Assembly: GCA_001825565.1 (NCBI GenBank)
Contig: MHXM01000153.1
Location: 3,107 to 16,494 of the forward strand
Length of the DNA: 13,388 nt
Source: Desulfuromonadaceae bacterium GWC2_58_13
Lineage (GTDB): Bacteria; Desulfobacterota; Desulfuromonadia; Desulfuromonadales; Trichloromonadaceae
Reading direction: 5' to 3'
Shown here: in pieces, positions 1 to 6,433 of the stretch
Position numbering within the stretch: the first letter of the stretch is position 1
Layout: each line of letters begins with the position of its first letter
Made by a program: the position numbers and the translations under genes
The notes under the pieces: model-generated
Databases searched by the model: none
What the model was told of the DNA's origin: nothing
Seen by the model: only the letters and a program-made list of their open reading frames with translations

Positions 1-159
1 CACCGCCATGAAGCGGAACCTGGTCTCGTGATTTTCGAAAACCAGCTTCCGGCTTCCCTTGTCCATCTCCGGGCAGGTGATGCCGATCTTGGCAAACAGC
101 TCCATCGAATCCTGCATGATCCGCCCCTTGGGAAGGGCGAAGGTGATGTAATCGCTCAT
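1..159 (-). CDS. hisG: ATP phosphoribosyltransferase, N-terminal 53 codons (cut by window edge)
   Basis: The minus strand from ATG at 159 reads MSDYITFALPKGRIMQDSME and continues open to the window edge. The ALPKGRI segment followed by a helix (ELFAKIGI) is the characteristic start of HisG, which condenses ATP with PRPP in the first step of histidine synthesis. The remainder lies outside the window, so I cannot tell whether it is the short form that needs HisZ, although the compact N-terminus fits that form. It lies 73 bp downstream of the murA stop on the same strand, with a palindromic repeat filling most of the gap. The murA-hisG adjacency is one I know from Geobacter-type genomes and supports the call. 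Confidence 0.88.
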   Translation of the reverse strand, partial: MSDYITFALPKGRIMQDSMELFAKIGITCPEMDKGSRKLVFENHETRFRFMAV

Positions 160-173
160 TTGTGCAAATCCTT

Positions 174-230
174 GTAGGGGCGCTGCTTGCCGCGCTCTTG
201 TTGTTTGGGCGCGGCAAGCAGCGCCCCTAC
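174..230. repeat. 57-bp palindromic repeat with GTAGGGGC ends (murA/hisG gap)
   Basis: Two perfect 22-bp inverted arms (174-195 and 209-230) flank a 13-nt loop. The outer ends are GTAGGGGC and GCCCCTAC. The element begins two bases after the murA stop codon. In RNA it would form a very stable hairpin between murA and hisG, but no T-run follows on either strand, so a simple intrinsic terminator is unlikely. Its ends and its right flank match the element at 3507-3557, which makes both members of a dispersed repeat family. I associate GTAGGGGC-type palindromes with many bacterial genomes; that is recollection, not a search result. Confidence 0.85.
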
Positions 231-232
231 GA

Positions 233-1486
233 TTATTCCTTGACCCGCTCGATGTCGGCGCCCAGGCTCTTGAGTTTTTCCTCGATTCGCTCATAGCCCC
301 GGTCGAGATGGTATATCCGCGAGATTTCAGTGGTGTTGTCGGCGGCCAACCCAGCCAGAATCAGGGATGCGCTGGCCCGCAGGTCGGTCGCCATGACCGG
401 CGCCCCAAGGAGTCCCTTGACTCCCTTGACCGTGGCGGTATGCCCCTCGATGGAGATATTGGCTCCCATCCGCTGCAATTCACAGACATGCATGAAGCGG
501 TTTTCGAAAACATTTTCGGTAATCACGCTGGTTCCCGTGCCGAGAGCCATGAGAGCCATGAACTGGGCCTGCATGTCGGTGGGAAAACCGGGATGAGGAC
601 GGGTCTTGATATCAACCGAAGTGATTTTACGCGGCCCCTTGACCCGCAACCCGCCGGTCTCTTCGCTGATTTCGGCCCCGGCTTCGCGCAGCTTGAAGAT
701 GAGCGCCTCCAGATGGCTCGACATCGCGCCGGTCACCAGAACGTCCCCCTGCGTAATCGCCGCGGCGACCATGAAGGTGCCGGCTTCGATGCGGTCGGGC
801 ATGACCGCATGCACCAGGGGCGTCAACTCGTCGACCCCCTCGATGGTGACGGAGTCGGTTCCCGCCCCTTCGATGCGCGCCCCCATTTTATTCAGGGCCT
901 CGGCCAATTCGACAATCTCCGGCTCGCAGGCGGCGTTCTCCAGCACCGTCGTCCCCTGAGCCAGGGAGGCCGCCATCATCAGGTTTTCGGTACCGCCAAC
1001 GGTTGGCATGTCGAACAGGATGCGTGCGCCGCGCAGACGTTTGGCGCGGGCCTCGACGTAACCGTGGTCGAGGGTGATCTTCGCCCCCATCGCTTCCAGC
1101 CCCTTGAGGTGCAGGTTAATGGGACGGGCGCCGATGGCGCAACCACCGGGCAAACTGACCCTGGCGTGACCGAGGCGGGCCAGCAATGGGCCAAGCACCA
1201 GCACCGAGGCGCGCATGGTCCGCACCAGATCGTAGGGCGCCTCGACACTTTCAATGGCGCCGGAATCGACTACGAAGTTGCCGTTTTTCCGCGTCACTTG
1301 CGCCCCGAGCACCGTCAACAGTTTCTCGACCGTAGCGATGTCCCGCAGGTCGGGAACATTGGCTATCCGATGGACACCGGGAGCCAGCAGCGTAGCGAAC
1401 AACAGGGGCAGGGCCGAGTTTTTTGCCCCGCTGACTTTGACCTCGCCCGAAAGACGACGGCCGCCATGAATGACGATTTTATCCAA
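233..1486 (-). CDS. murA: UDP-N-acetylglucosamine 1-carboxyvinyltransferase
   Basis: A 417-residue protein of the usual MurA length. It transfers enolpyruvate from PEP to UDP-GlcNAc, the first committed step of peptidoglycan synthesis, in the cytoplasm. Visible landmarks are SGAKNSALP (residues 19-27, with the substrate-binding Lys22 and Asn23) and GGCAIGARP (114-122), in which Cys116 is the catalytic, fosfomycin-targeted cysteine; an Asp at this site would confer resistance, so this copy should be of the sensitive type. The start is TTG at 1486, with AAAGG eight bases upstream; the protein begins MDKIVIHGG, as expected for the family, so no upstream ATG is needed. It follows prmC after a 74-bp AT-rich gap and precedes hisG, probably within one transcript. 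Confidence 0.97.
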   Translation of the reverse strand: MDKIVIHGGRRLSGEVKVSGAKNSALPLLFATLLAPGVHRIANVPDLRDIATVEKLLTVLGAQVTRKNGNFVVDSGAIESVEAPYDLVRTMRASVLVLGPLLARLGHARVSLPGGCAIGARPINLHLKGLEAMGAKITLDHGYVEARAKRLRGARILFDMPTVGGTENLMMAASLAQGTTVLENAACEPEIVELAEALNKMGARIEGAGTDSVTIEGVDELTPLVHAVMPDRIEAGTFMVAAAITQGDVLVTGAMSSHLEALIFKLREAGAEISEETGGLRVKGPRKITSVDIKTRPHPGFPTDMQAQFMALMALGTGTSVITENVFENRFMHVCELQRMGANISIEGHTATVKGVKGLLGAPVMATDLRASASLILAGLAADNTTEISRIYHLDRGYERIEEKLKSLGADIERVKE

Positions 1487-1560
1487 GCAGAAAACCTTTA
1501 GCGTAGATTCTGTATGAAAGTTGATTAATTATAAAACATCTAGACCATCTCGAAAAAAAT

Positions 1561-2415
1561 TCACCGCAAGTTCCGCCCACCGACCACCCTGGGCACGCCG
1601 GCATAATCGTCACGAACGAACAGGTCTTGCAACCCGGCCCGGATAAAAATCCGATCAACCGCTTCAGCCTGACCAAGGCCGACTTCAACCAGCAGCCAGC
1701 CGTCGGGTTGCAGCAGCCTACCGGCCTCCGTCGCCAGAGCTCGGTAGGCCGCCAAGCCATCGGCATCGCCGCCGAGCAGGGCCAGATGCGGCTCGAAATC
1801 CCGCACCTCGGGCATCAACCCGGACATCTCCGCCCCGGGAATATAGGGGGGATTGGCGACGATCAACCCATAGGGCCCGCCACTCAGATGGTACAGGTCC
1901 GCCTGACGAAAATTCACCCGCTCCGCCAAGCCGTTGTGTCGGGCGTTTGCTTCCGCCACGGCCAGAGCCGCGGGCGAAATATCGATAGCATCGATCCGCG
2001 CCTCGGGCAGCTCATGAGCCAGGGCGATGGCAATGGCTCCGCTACCGGTACCGACATCAAGGATGGCGCCAGATCCGGCTATTTTTTTCAGCGCTTCTTC
2101 CACCAGAATCTCGGTATCGGCCCGGGGAATCAGCACGTCGGGGGTCACCTGCAGAGGCAGCGACCAGAACTCGGTGGTGCCGAGAATATACTGTACCGGC
2201 TCCCGTCGGGCCCGCCGCGCCACCCGCTCCCGAAAAGCGGCCTGCTCATCGCTGCTCAAGGGCCGATCAAAATTGAGGTAGAGCCCGACCCGGTTGAGCT
2301 TGAGAACATCGGCCAGCAGAATTTCGGCATCCAGCCGTCCCCCGTCGATCCCCTTTTCCTTAAAATAGCCCGCGGTCCACTGCAGGATTTTGAGCACGGT
2401 CCAGGTCTCGGCCAA
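1561..2415 (-). CDS. prmC: Peptide chain release factor N5-glutamine methyltransferase
   Basis: A 284-residue protein with an N-terminal helical domain (about 1-75) followed by a Rossmann-type SAM methyltransferase. Landmarks are REPVQYILG (71-79), LIPRADTE (95-102), the SAM loop DVGTGSG (120-126) and the catalytic NPPY (188-191). PrmC methylates the glutamine of the GGQ motif in class I release factors, raising termination efficiency. Its substrate gene prfA lies immediately upstream with only two bases between the prfA stop and this start. The start is TTG at 2415: AAGGAG lies eight bases upstream, inside the end of prfA, which points to translational coupling. A GTG at codon 7 is a possible alternative but is spaced worse. 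Confidence 0.96.
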   Translation of the reverse strand: MAETWTVLKILQWTAGYFKEKGIDGGRLDAEILLADVLKLNRVGLYLNFDRPLSSDEQAAFRERVARRARREPVQYILGTTEFWSLPLQVTPDVLIPRADTEILVEEALKKIAGSGAILDVGTGSGAIAIALAHELPEARIDAIDISPAALAVAEANARHNGLAERVNFRQADLYHLSGGPYGLIVANPPYIPGAEMSGLMPEVRDFEPHLALLGGDADGLAAYRALATEAGRLLQPDGWLLVEVGLGQAEAVDRIFIRAGLQDLFVRDDYAGVPRVVGGRNLR

Positions 2416-2417
2416 CC

Positions 2418-3491
2418 TCAGGACTCCTTGCCGGACATGGCATCGGCCTGGGTGTGGGCGGTCAGGGCGTCGAGAATCTCATTCAGATCTCCTTGCATGA
2501 TGGCGTCCAGCCGGTACAGGGTCAAGCCGATGCGGTGGTCGGTGCAGCGCCCCTGGGGAAAGTTATAGGTGCGGATGCGTTCGCTGCGGTCGCCGCTGCC
2601 GACCTGGCTCTTGCGGTCGGCGGCTTGCAGCGCTTGTTGTTCGGCCACTCTGGCGTCAAGAATTTTCGATCGCAGCACCTTCATGGCCTTGGCCTTGTTT
2701 TTATGCTGCGACTTCTCATCCTGGCAGGAAACCACCACCCCGGTCGGCAGGTGGGTGATACGCACCGCCGACTCGGTTTTATTGACGTGCTGACCACCGG
2801 CTCCGGATGCGCGATAGACATCAATCCGCAGATCGGTGGGGTTGATATCCACATCAACCTCCTCGGCTTCGGGGAGAACCGCCACGGTACAGGCGGAGGT
2901 GTGAATTCGCCCTTGAGCCTCGGTTTCCGGCACCCGTTGCACCCGGTGGGTGCCGCTTTCGAACTTGAGCCGGGAATAGACCCGGTCGCCGCTGATCAGG
3001 GCAATGACTTCCTTGAATCCGCCCGCTTCGGACTCGGTAGCGCTCAGGATCTCGACCCGCCAGCGCCGACCTTCGGCGTAGCGGGAATACATGCGGAACA
3101 GATCGCCGGCGAACAGGGCCGCTTCATCGCCGCCGGTGCCGGCCCGCACCTCGAGGATGATATTTTTGCCATCGTTGGGATCCTTGGGCAACAGCAATAC
3201 CTTGAGTTCCTGAGCGAGGGCTTCCTTGCGCGCCTCCAGCTCGGGAAGCTCGGCCTTGGCCATCGCCTTCAGTTCTTCGTCGTTCTCCCGCAGCAGCTCG
3301 CGATTGCCCTCGATATCCTCGCAGACCTTGCAATACTTGCCATAGGTCTCAACGACCTCGGCCAGCTCGGCATGCTCCTTGGTCAGGGCGCGAAACTTTT
3401 CCTGGTTGGCGATCAGCGAGGGGTCGGACATCAACCCCTCGATCTCACGAAAACGATCGACAACCTCTTCCAGCTTGGTGTACATAGCCAT
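2418..3491 (-). CDS. prfA: Peptide chain release factor 1 (RF1)
   Basis: A 357-residue protein of standard RF1 length. RF1 decodes UAA and UAG stops and triggers peptide release. The protein has a long N-terminal coiled region, the acidic motif AGTGGDEAALF (117-127), the segment VPETEAQGRIHTSA, in which PET (188-190) occupies the stop-codon recognition tripeptide (PAT in E. coli, PxT in the family), and GASGAGGQ-like catalytic GGQ at 232-234, whose Gln234 is the PrmC substrate. Two in-frame ATGs occur at 3491 and 3485. The ribosome-binding site is weak for both (a GGA seven bases before the first), so the start is uncertain by two codons. A three-stem repeat ends about 15 bases upstream of the start and could influence translation. 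Confidence 0.96.
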   Translation of the reverse strand: MAMYTKLEEVVDRFREIEGLMSDPSLIANQEKFRALTKEHAELAEVVETYGKYCKVCEDIEGNRELLRENDEELKAMAKAELPELEARKEALAQELKVLLLPKDPNDGKNIILEVRAGTGGDEAALFAGDLFRMYSRYAEGRRWRVEILSATESEAGGFKEVIALISGDRVYSRLKFESGTHRVQRVPETEAQGRIHTSACTVAVLPEAEEVDVDINPTDLRIDVYRASGAGGQHVNKTESAVRITHLPTGVVVSCQDEKSQHKNKAKAMKVLRSKILDARVAEQQALQAADRKSQVGSGDRSERIRTYNFPQGRCTDHRIGLTLYRLDAIMQGDLNEILDALTAHTQADAMSGKES

Positions 3492-3506
3492 AAATCAATC
3501 CGTCGT

Positions 3507-3557
3507 GTAGGGGCAGGTCCACGACCTGCCCTGCCCGGGTTTTGAACCCGTCCCTAC
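3507..3557. repeat. 51-bp GTAGGG-ended repeat with two internal hairpins (thyX/prfA gap)
   Basis: Outer arms GTAGGG (3507-3512) and CCCTAC (3552-3557) enclose two hairpins: GGGCAGGTC/GACCTGCCC with a 3-nt loop (3511-3531, sharing two bases with the outer arm) and CGGGTT/AACCCG with a 3-nt loop (3536-3550). The fold is therefore a small three-way junction rather than a single stem. Its ends, and the CGAT following its right arm, are the same as in the 174-230 element, but the interior differs. On the minus strand the TAG in its GTAGGG end is the thyX stop codon, so the repeat and gene overlap. It lies between thyX and prfA and would be transcribed as part of that mRNA. Confidence 0.75.
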
Positions 3558-4249
3558 GATAGTTCCTTGAATTCCTTGCGAACCGCAACGGCCTCGCCAC
3601 AGGTCATGACACCTTCCGGGCAGGCGCCCCGCAGGCAGCCCGGCCCGGCGTCGACAAACAGGAGCGGAGCCTCCCGACGCACCAGCCGGAGCATTTCCGT
3701 CGCCATGGCCCGAATTTCCCACTGGGCCCGCCGGCAGCAGCGCAAATTGAAAAAATGCAGCAGCTCGCGGGCATTCATGGTCATCACCAGCTTGGTTTCG
3801 GCCGCGTTGGGGAGAACGAAGCGGGCATCCTCAGCCGGAATTCCGGCGTCCAGCAACTCCCGGTAGACCTGGTGCGCCTGATCGAGAAAACCGTTGAAAC
3901 GCTCAAGCAACTCGGGTCGGGCCTGGATCGACGCGGGCACAACCGCGGCAAATTGCGTCTTGTGCGAGACATACCGCTGGCTCTGCTGGGAAAAAGAAGC
4001 AATCCGATGACGGACCAACTGGTGGGAACAAGCACGGCTGATACCTTCGATACCGAAGGTGAAGGCGACATGTTCAAGAACGGAATAATGCCCGAGGGAC
4101 AGGATCTTGGCGAGCAGCGTCGCACGCTCTTCGCGCCCCTGTTCCAGAAGGCGATCGATCGACGAAGAAGAATAGCAGAGCCGGGCGGCGGCAGCAGCCA
4201 CCTTGTCAGGCTCAGGGGTATGGGTCAACAACTGAACCAGCAAAGCCAT
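3554..4249 (-). CDS. thyX: Flavin-dependent thymidylate synthase
   Basis: A 231-residue protein with the ThyX signature RHR-x7-S: Arg80-His81-Arg82 and Ser90, continuing Q-R-Y (91-93). ThyX makes dTMP from dUMP using methylene-tetrahydrofolate as carbon donor and FAD/NAD(P)H as reductant, unlike ThyA, and it is common in anaerobes. The N-terminal segment AARLCYSS and the HYSVLEH segment (54-60) are also family features. The start is ATG at 4249; the only purine-rich stretch upstream (GAGGGGG) lies farther away than usual, so translation may be weak. The stop codon TAG falls in the end of a palindromic repeat; without the repeat the protein would end differently. It sits inside a translation-termination gene cluster without an obvious functional link. 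Confidence 0.95.
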   Translation of the reverse strand: MALLVQLLTHTPEPDKVAAAAARLCYSSSSIDRLLEQGREERATLLAKILSLGHYSVLEHVAFTFGIEGISRACSHQLVRHRIASFSQQSQRYVSHKTQFAAVVPASIQARPELLERFNGFLDQAHQVYRELLDAGIPAEDARFVLPNAAETKLVMTMNARELLHFFNLRCCRRAQWEIRAMATEMLRLVRREAPLLFVDAGPGCLRGACPEGVMTCGEAVAVRKEFKELS

Positions 4250-4271
4250 TTAGCGCAACGCCCCCTCAGGG

Positions 4272-4315
4272 AAGAAAAACGCAGAAACCCGCCGCATCCA
4301 GCAAGATGCGGCGGG
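4272..4315 (-). terminator. Second hairpin between rpmE and thyX (terminator or attenuator)
   Basis: A perfect 10-bp stem (4288-4297 with 4306-4315, arms CCCGCCGCAT/ATGCGGCGGG) with an 8-nt loop. On the minus strand it is followed by an interrupted T-rich tail (TTTCTGCGTTTTTC). It lies downstream of the stronger rpmE terminator and about 40 bases before thyX. It may be a back-up terminator or a leader attenuator of thyX; the sequence alone does not decide. Confidence 0.55.
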
Positions 4316-4343
4316 AGGAGCATACGACCGCGGTGCGTATCGT

Positions 4344-4375
4344 TAAAAAAAGAGACGGCCGGGCGGGCCGTCTCC
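4344..4375 (-). terminator. Rho-independent terminator after rpmE
   Basis: On the minus strand, the 9-bp GC stem GAGACGGCC/GGCCGTCTC (4352-4360 with 4366-4374) and its 5-nt loop are followed immediately by seven T residues (4345-4351). It begins ten bases after the rpmE stop. This is a textbook intrinsic terminator and implies that thyX and the genes after it are at least partly transcribed from their own promoter. Confidence 0.9.
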
Positions 4376-4384
4376 GGAACTTGT

Positions 4385-4591
4385 CTATTGCTGACCGTAT
4401 TTTTTGCGGAAACGCTCGATGCGGCCGGCGGTGTCGAGCAGCTTCTGTTTGCCGGTGTAGAACGGATGGCAGTTGGAACAGATTTCCGTCGTGATCTCGC
4501 CGCCCTTCTTGGTCGAGCGGGTTTCAAAAGTGTAGCCGCAGTGACACTTGACGGTCACCGCTTCGTAGCGGGGGTGAATTCCATCTTTCAT
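4385..4591 (-). CDS. rpmE: Ribosomal protein L31, zinc-binding (C+) type
   Basis: A 68-residue protein beginning MKDGIHPRYEAVTVKCHCG, the typical L31 start. Four cysteines (16, 18, 38, 41) form the zinc-binding set, so this is the C+ form rather than the zinc-free paralogue; in organisms having both, the C+ form is replaced under zinc limitation. The C-terminal segment with HPFYTGKQK is conserved. L31 sits at the central protuberance of the 50S subunit and bridges to 30S. The ATG at 4591 has AAGGAG eight bases upstream. It lies 116 bp downstream of rho, an order found in many proteobacteria, and is followed by a strong terminator. Confidence 0.97.
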   Translation of the reverse strand: MKDGIHPRYEAVTVKCHCGYTFETRSTKKGGEITTEICSNCHPFYTGKQKLLDTAGRIERFRKKYGQQ

Positions 4592-4630
4592 GGGCAGTTC
4601 TCCTTAGCGCCTGGCTAGTACAGGCAAGTA

Positions 4631-4652
4631 TTTTATTCTCACGTGAATAAAA
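4631..4652. other. AT-rich dyad in the rho/rpmE gap
   Basis: TTTTATTC (4631-4638) and GAATAAAA (4645-4652) form an 8-bp inverted repeat around a loop containing CACGT. It lies in the 116-bp gap between rho and rpmE, about 40 bases before the rpmE start. The AT-rich stem is too weak for a classical terminator. It may be an operator, part of an rpmE promoter region, or chance. I found no convincing -35/-10 pair in the gap. Confidence 0.3.
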
Positions 4653-4707
4653 AGTGTTTTTTATCACCATCCGCCAAAGATTGCAAGGATTATCTCTCGA
4701 ACCGGCA

Positions 4708-5955
4708 CTACTGATTCATCGAATCGAGAAATTCCTGATTGCACTTGGTTTCTCCGAGCTTGTCCAGAATGAATTCCATGCTGTCGACTACATTCATCGA
4801 AGACAGCACCTTGCGCAGCAGCCAGGTGCGTTGCAGGCTGGTGCGGTCCACCAGCAACTCCTCGCGGCGGGTTCCCGACTTGTTGATATCGATGGCCGGG
4901 AAGGTCCGCTTGTCGACCAGACGCCGGTCGAGGACCAGTTCCATGTTGCCGGTTCCCTTGAACTCCTCGAAGATGACCTCGTCCATCTTGCTGCCGGTAT
5001 CGACCAGGGCGGTGGCGATGATGGTCAGGCTGCCGCCTTCCTCGATATTGCGAGCCGCGCCGAAGAAGCGTTTCGGTTTGTGCAGGGCGTTGGAATCGAC
5101 CCCACCGGAAAGGATCTTGCCCGAGGGCGGCACCACGGTATTGTAGGCGCGTGCCAAACGGGTGATGGAGTCGAGCAGAATGACCACGTCGCGTTTGTGT
5201 TCAACCAGGCGCTTGGCCTTTTCGATGACCATCTCGGCAACCTGCACGTGGCGGGTGGCCGGCTCGTCGAAGGTTGAGGAGATCACCTCGCCGTCGACGC
5301 TGCGCTGCATGTCGGTGACTTCTTCGGGGCGTTCGTCGATGAGCAGGACGATCAGGTAGACGTCGGGATGGTTGGTGGTGATCGAGTTGGCAATGTTCTG
5401 CAGGAGCATGGTCTTGCCGGTGCGGGGCGGCGCCACGATCAGGCCACGCTGCCCCTTGCCGATGGGAGCGGCGAGATCGACAACCCGCATCGGCAGGTTG
5501 TCGGCCGTGGTTTCCAGGGTAAGTCGCTCCTCCGGATAGAGCGGAGTCAGGTTGTCGAACAGGGTCTTGTCGCGCGCCACGGCCGGGTTTTCGAAATTGA
5601 CTTCGGAAACCTTGAGCAGGGCGAAATAGCGCTCGCCTTCTTTGGGAGGGCGGATCTGTCCCGACACGGTATCGCCGGTGCGCAGGTTGAAACGGCGAAT
5701 CTGCGAAGGCGAAACATAGATGTCATCCGGCCCGGGGAGGTAATTCGCATCCGGCGCCCGCAGAAAACCGAAACCGTCAGGCAGGATCTCCAGCACCCCT
5801 TCGCCGAAAATGGCTCCGTTTTTTTCGGCCGTCGCGTTGAGAATGGCAAAAATCAGGTCCTGCTTGCGCATGCCTGCGCCGCCCTCAATCTTGAGTTCCT
5901 TGGCGATCGCGGCCAGATCCGTGGCCTTTTTCTCTTTAAGTTCCTTCAGGTTCAT
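4708..5955 (-). CDS. rho: Transcription termination factor Rho
   Basis: A 415-residue protein when started at ATG 5955, close to E. coli Rho (419). The hexameric RNA helicase terminates transcripts by binding nascent RNA and translocating with ATP. The N-terminal helical domain begins MNLKELKEKKATDLAAIAKE; the OSB fold contains GFGFLR (61-66) and DDIYVSPSQIRRF (77-89). The ATPase core has Walker A APPRTGKT (175-182), Walker B DVVILLD (256-262) and the LSGGVDSNALHKPKRFFGAARN loop (282-303). I reject the 22-codon upstream extension: it is not family-like, and AGGAG sits seven bases before the 5955 ATG. The 478-bp leader upstream is long, which would fit autoregulation of rho, though the sequence does not show the mechanism. 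Confidence 0.98.
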   Translation of the reverse strand: MNLKELKEKKATDLAAIAKELKIEGGAGMRKQDLIFAILNATAEKNGAIFGEGVLEILPDGFGFLRAPDANYLPGPDDIYVSPSQIRRFNLRTGDTVSGQIRPPKEGERYFALLKVSEVNFENPAVARDKTLFDNLTPLYPEERLTLETTADNLPMRVVDLAAPIGKGQRGLIVAPPRTGKTMLLQNIANSITTNHPDVYLIVLLIDERPEEVTDMQRSVDGEVISSTFDEPATRHVQVAEMVIEKAKRLVEHKRDVVILLDSITRLARAYNTVVPPSGKILSGGVDSNALHKPKRFFGAARNIEEGGSLTIIATALVDTGSKMDEVIFEEFKGTGNMELVLDRRLVDKRTFPAIDINKSGTRREELLVDRTSLQRTWLLRKVLSSMNVVDSMEFILDKLGETKCNQEFLDSMNQ

Positions 5956-6239
5956 GGGTTCTCCTAGGATGCCCGTCAACAAACCAAGTCGGGTGTGCAT
6001 GCACGCAAAAGGGCATAGCAAAACCTGACGAATTCAATTGAAGGGACAAAACGGGTCGATCTCTTCGATGATGTTTATGGAATAAAGTCAGAAGTGAGCG
6101 GCAGGGGGTACCCTTATCTGCTATCGCCAAAACAGTCTGAACCATTGGCCGACAGCGGACCGACTATTTAAGAAAACTTTATATGAATTTCGGTCTACCT
6201 GTAACTGAGCCACTGATTTATAAAGGATATTGAAATGAT

Positions 6240-6307
6240 GACGGGCAGTGTAGCGGGGAAAATGCAGTGCTACGGAGCTTATGTACATCCATTCGCCACT
6301 GCCTGTC
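6240..6307. other. Possible structured RNA element (68 nt, nested dyads)
   Basis: GACGGGCAGTG (6240-6250) pairs over 11 positions, with one G-U, with CACTGCCTGTC (6297-6307). Nested inside is GTAGC/GCTAC, and GCAGTG recurs as a direct repeat in the left half. The arrangement of a closing stem and one inner stem is what a small structured RNA or leader would show, but it matches no family I recognise, and covariation cannot be judged from one sequence. The strand is undetermined. Confidence 0.35.
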
Positions 6308-6332
6308 AATCACTTTTATTTCTTTGCCGGGA

Positions 6333-6368
6333 TATTGGCGCCCCCAGGAGAACATGGGGGCGCCAATA
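6333..6368 (-). terminator. Strong 14-bp hairpin downstream of the lipoprotein gene
   Basis: Perfect 14-bp arms (TATTGGCGCCCCCA, 6333-6346, with 6355-6368) surround an 8-nt loop. It lies 66 bases past the stop of the 6434-7228 gene. Neither strand has a T-run directly after it, so it may work as an RNA 3'-end stabiliser or processing barrier, or be a solitary palindromic repeat, rather than an intrinsic terminator. Confidence 0.5.
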
Positions 6369-6433
6369 GACATCGGGGAGGTACGGCAAACAGCTGACGC
6401 CAGTGCTATCGGATCGAAAAAAGTCAACCGATA

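Larger units (their letters stand above)
5956..6433. other. 478-bp non-coding gap upstream of rho
   Basis: No convincing gene is visible on either strand: the short open frames lack a Shine-Dalgarno sequence and family features. By eye it is AT-richer than its surroundings. It contains the rho ribosome-binding site next to 5955, a weak inverted repeat GACCGA/TCGGTC (6158-6163 and 6190-6195), a long dyad at 6240-6307 and a very strong hairpin at 6333-6368. The rho promoter must lie here or further upstream, but I see no clean -35/-10 pair on the minus strand. Confidence 0.7.

Noticed and set aside
308..1501. Long plus-strand open frame of 397 codons opposite murA
   Set aside because: It is antisense to a clear murA gene, has no Shine-Dalgarno sequence or family features, and is rich in residues typical of reverse-strand shadows in GC-rich DNA. 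The same holds for the long plus-strand frames opposite prmC, prfA, rho, the MFS gene and amt.
174..3557. CRISPR repeats
   Set aside because: The two GTAGGG-ended palindromes are single units 3 kb apart in intergenic gaps, with no spacer array and no cas genes.
5956..6021. 22-codon N-terminal extension of Rho from an upstream ATG
   Set aside because: The extension does not resemble Rho, whereas the ATG at 5955 has an AGGAG box and gives the conserved MNLKELK start and the usual length.
5990..6045. Possible rho promoter around TTGAATTCGTC...TGCTATGCC on the minus strand
   Set aside because: The spacing between the candidate boxes is 14 bases, and the -10 matches only partly. No better pair was found, so no promoter is called.
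6180..6230. tRNA-like segment on the minus strand (GTGGCTCAGTTACAGGTAGACC, resembling a D-arm only in its first part)
   Set aside because: No acceptor stem, anticodon arm or T-arm can be built around it, so the resemblance to a D-arm is chance.
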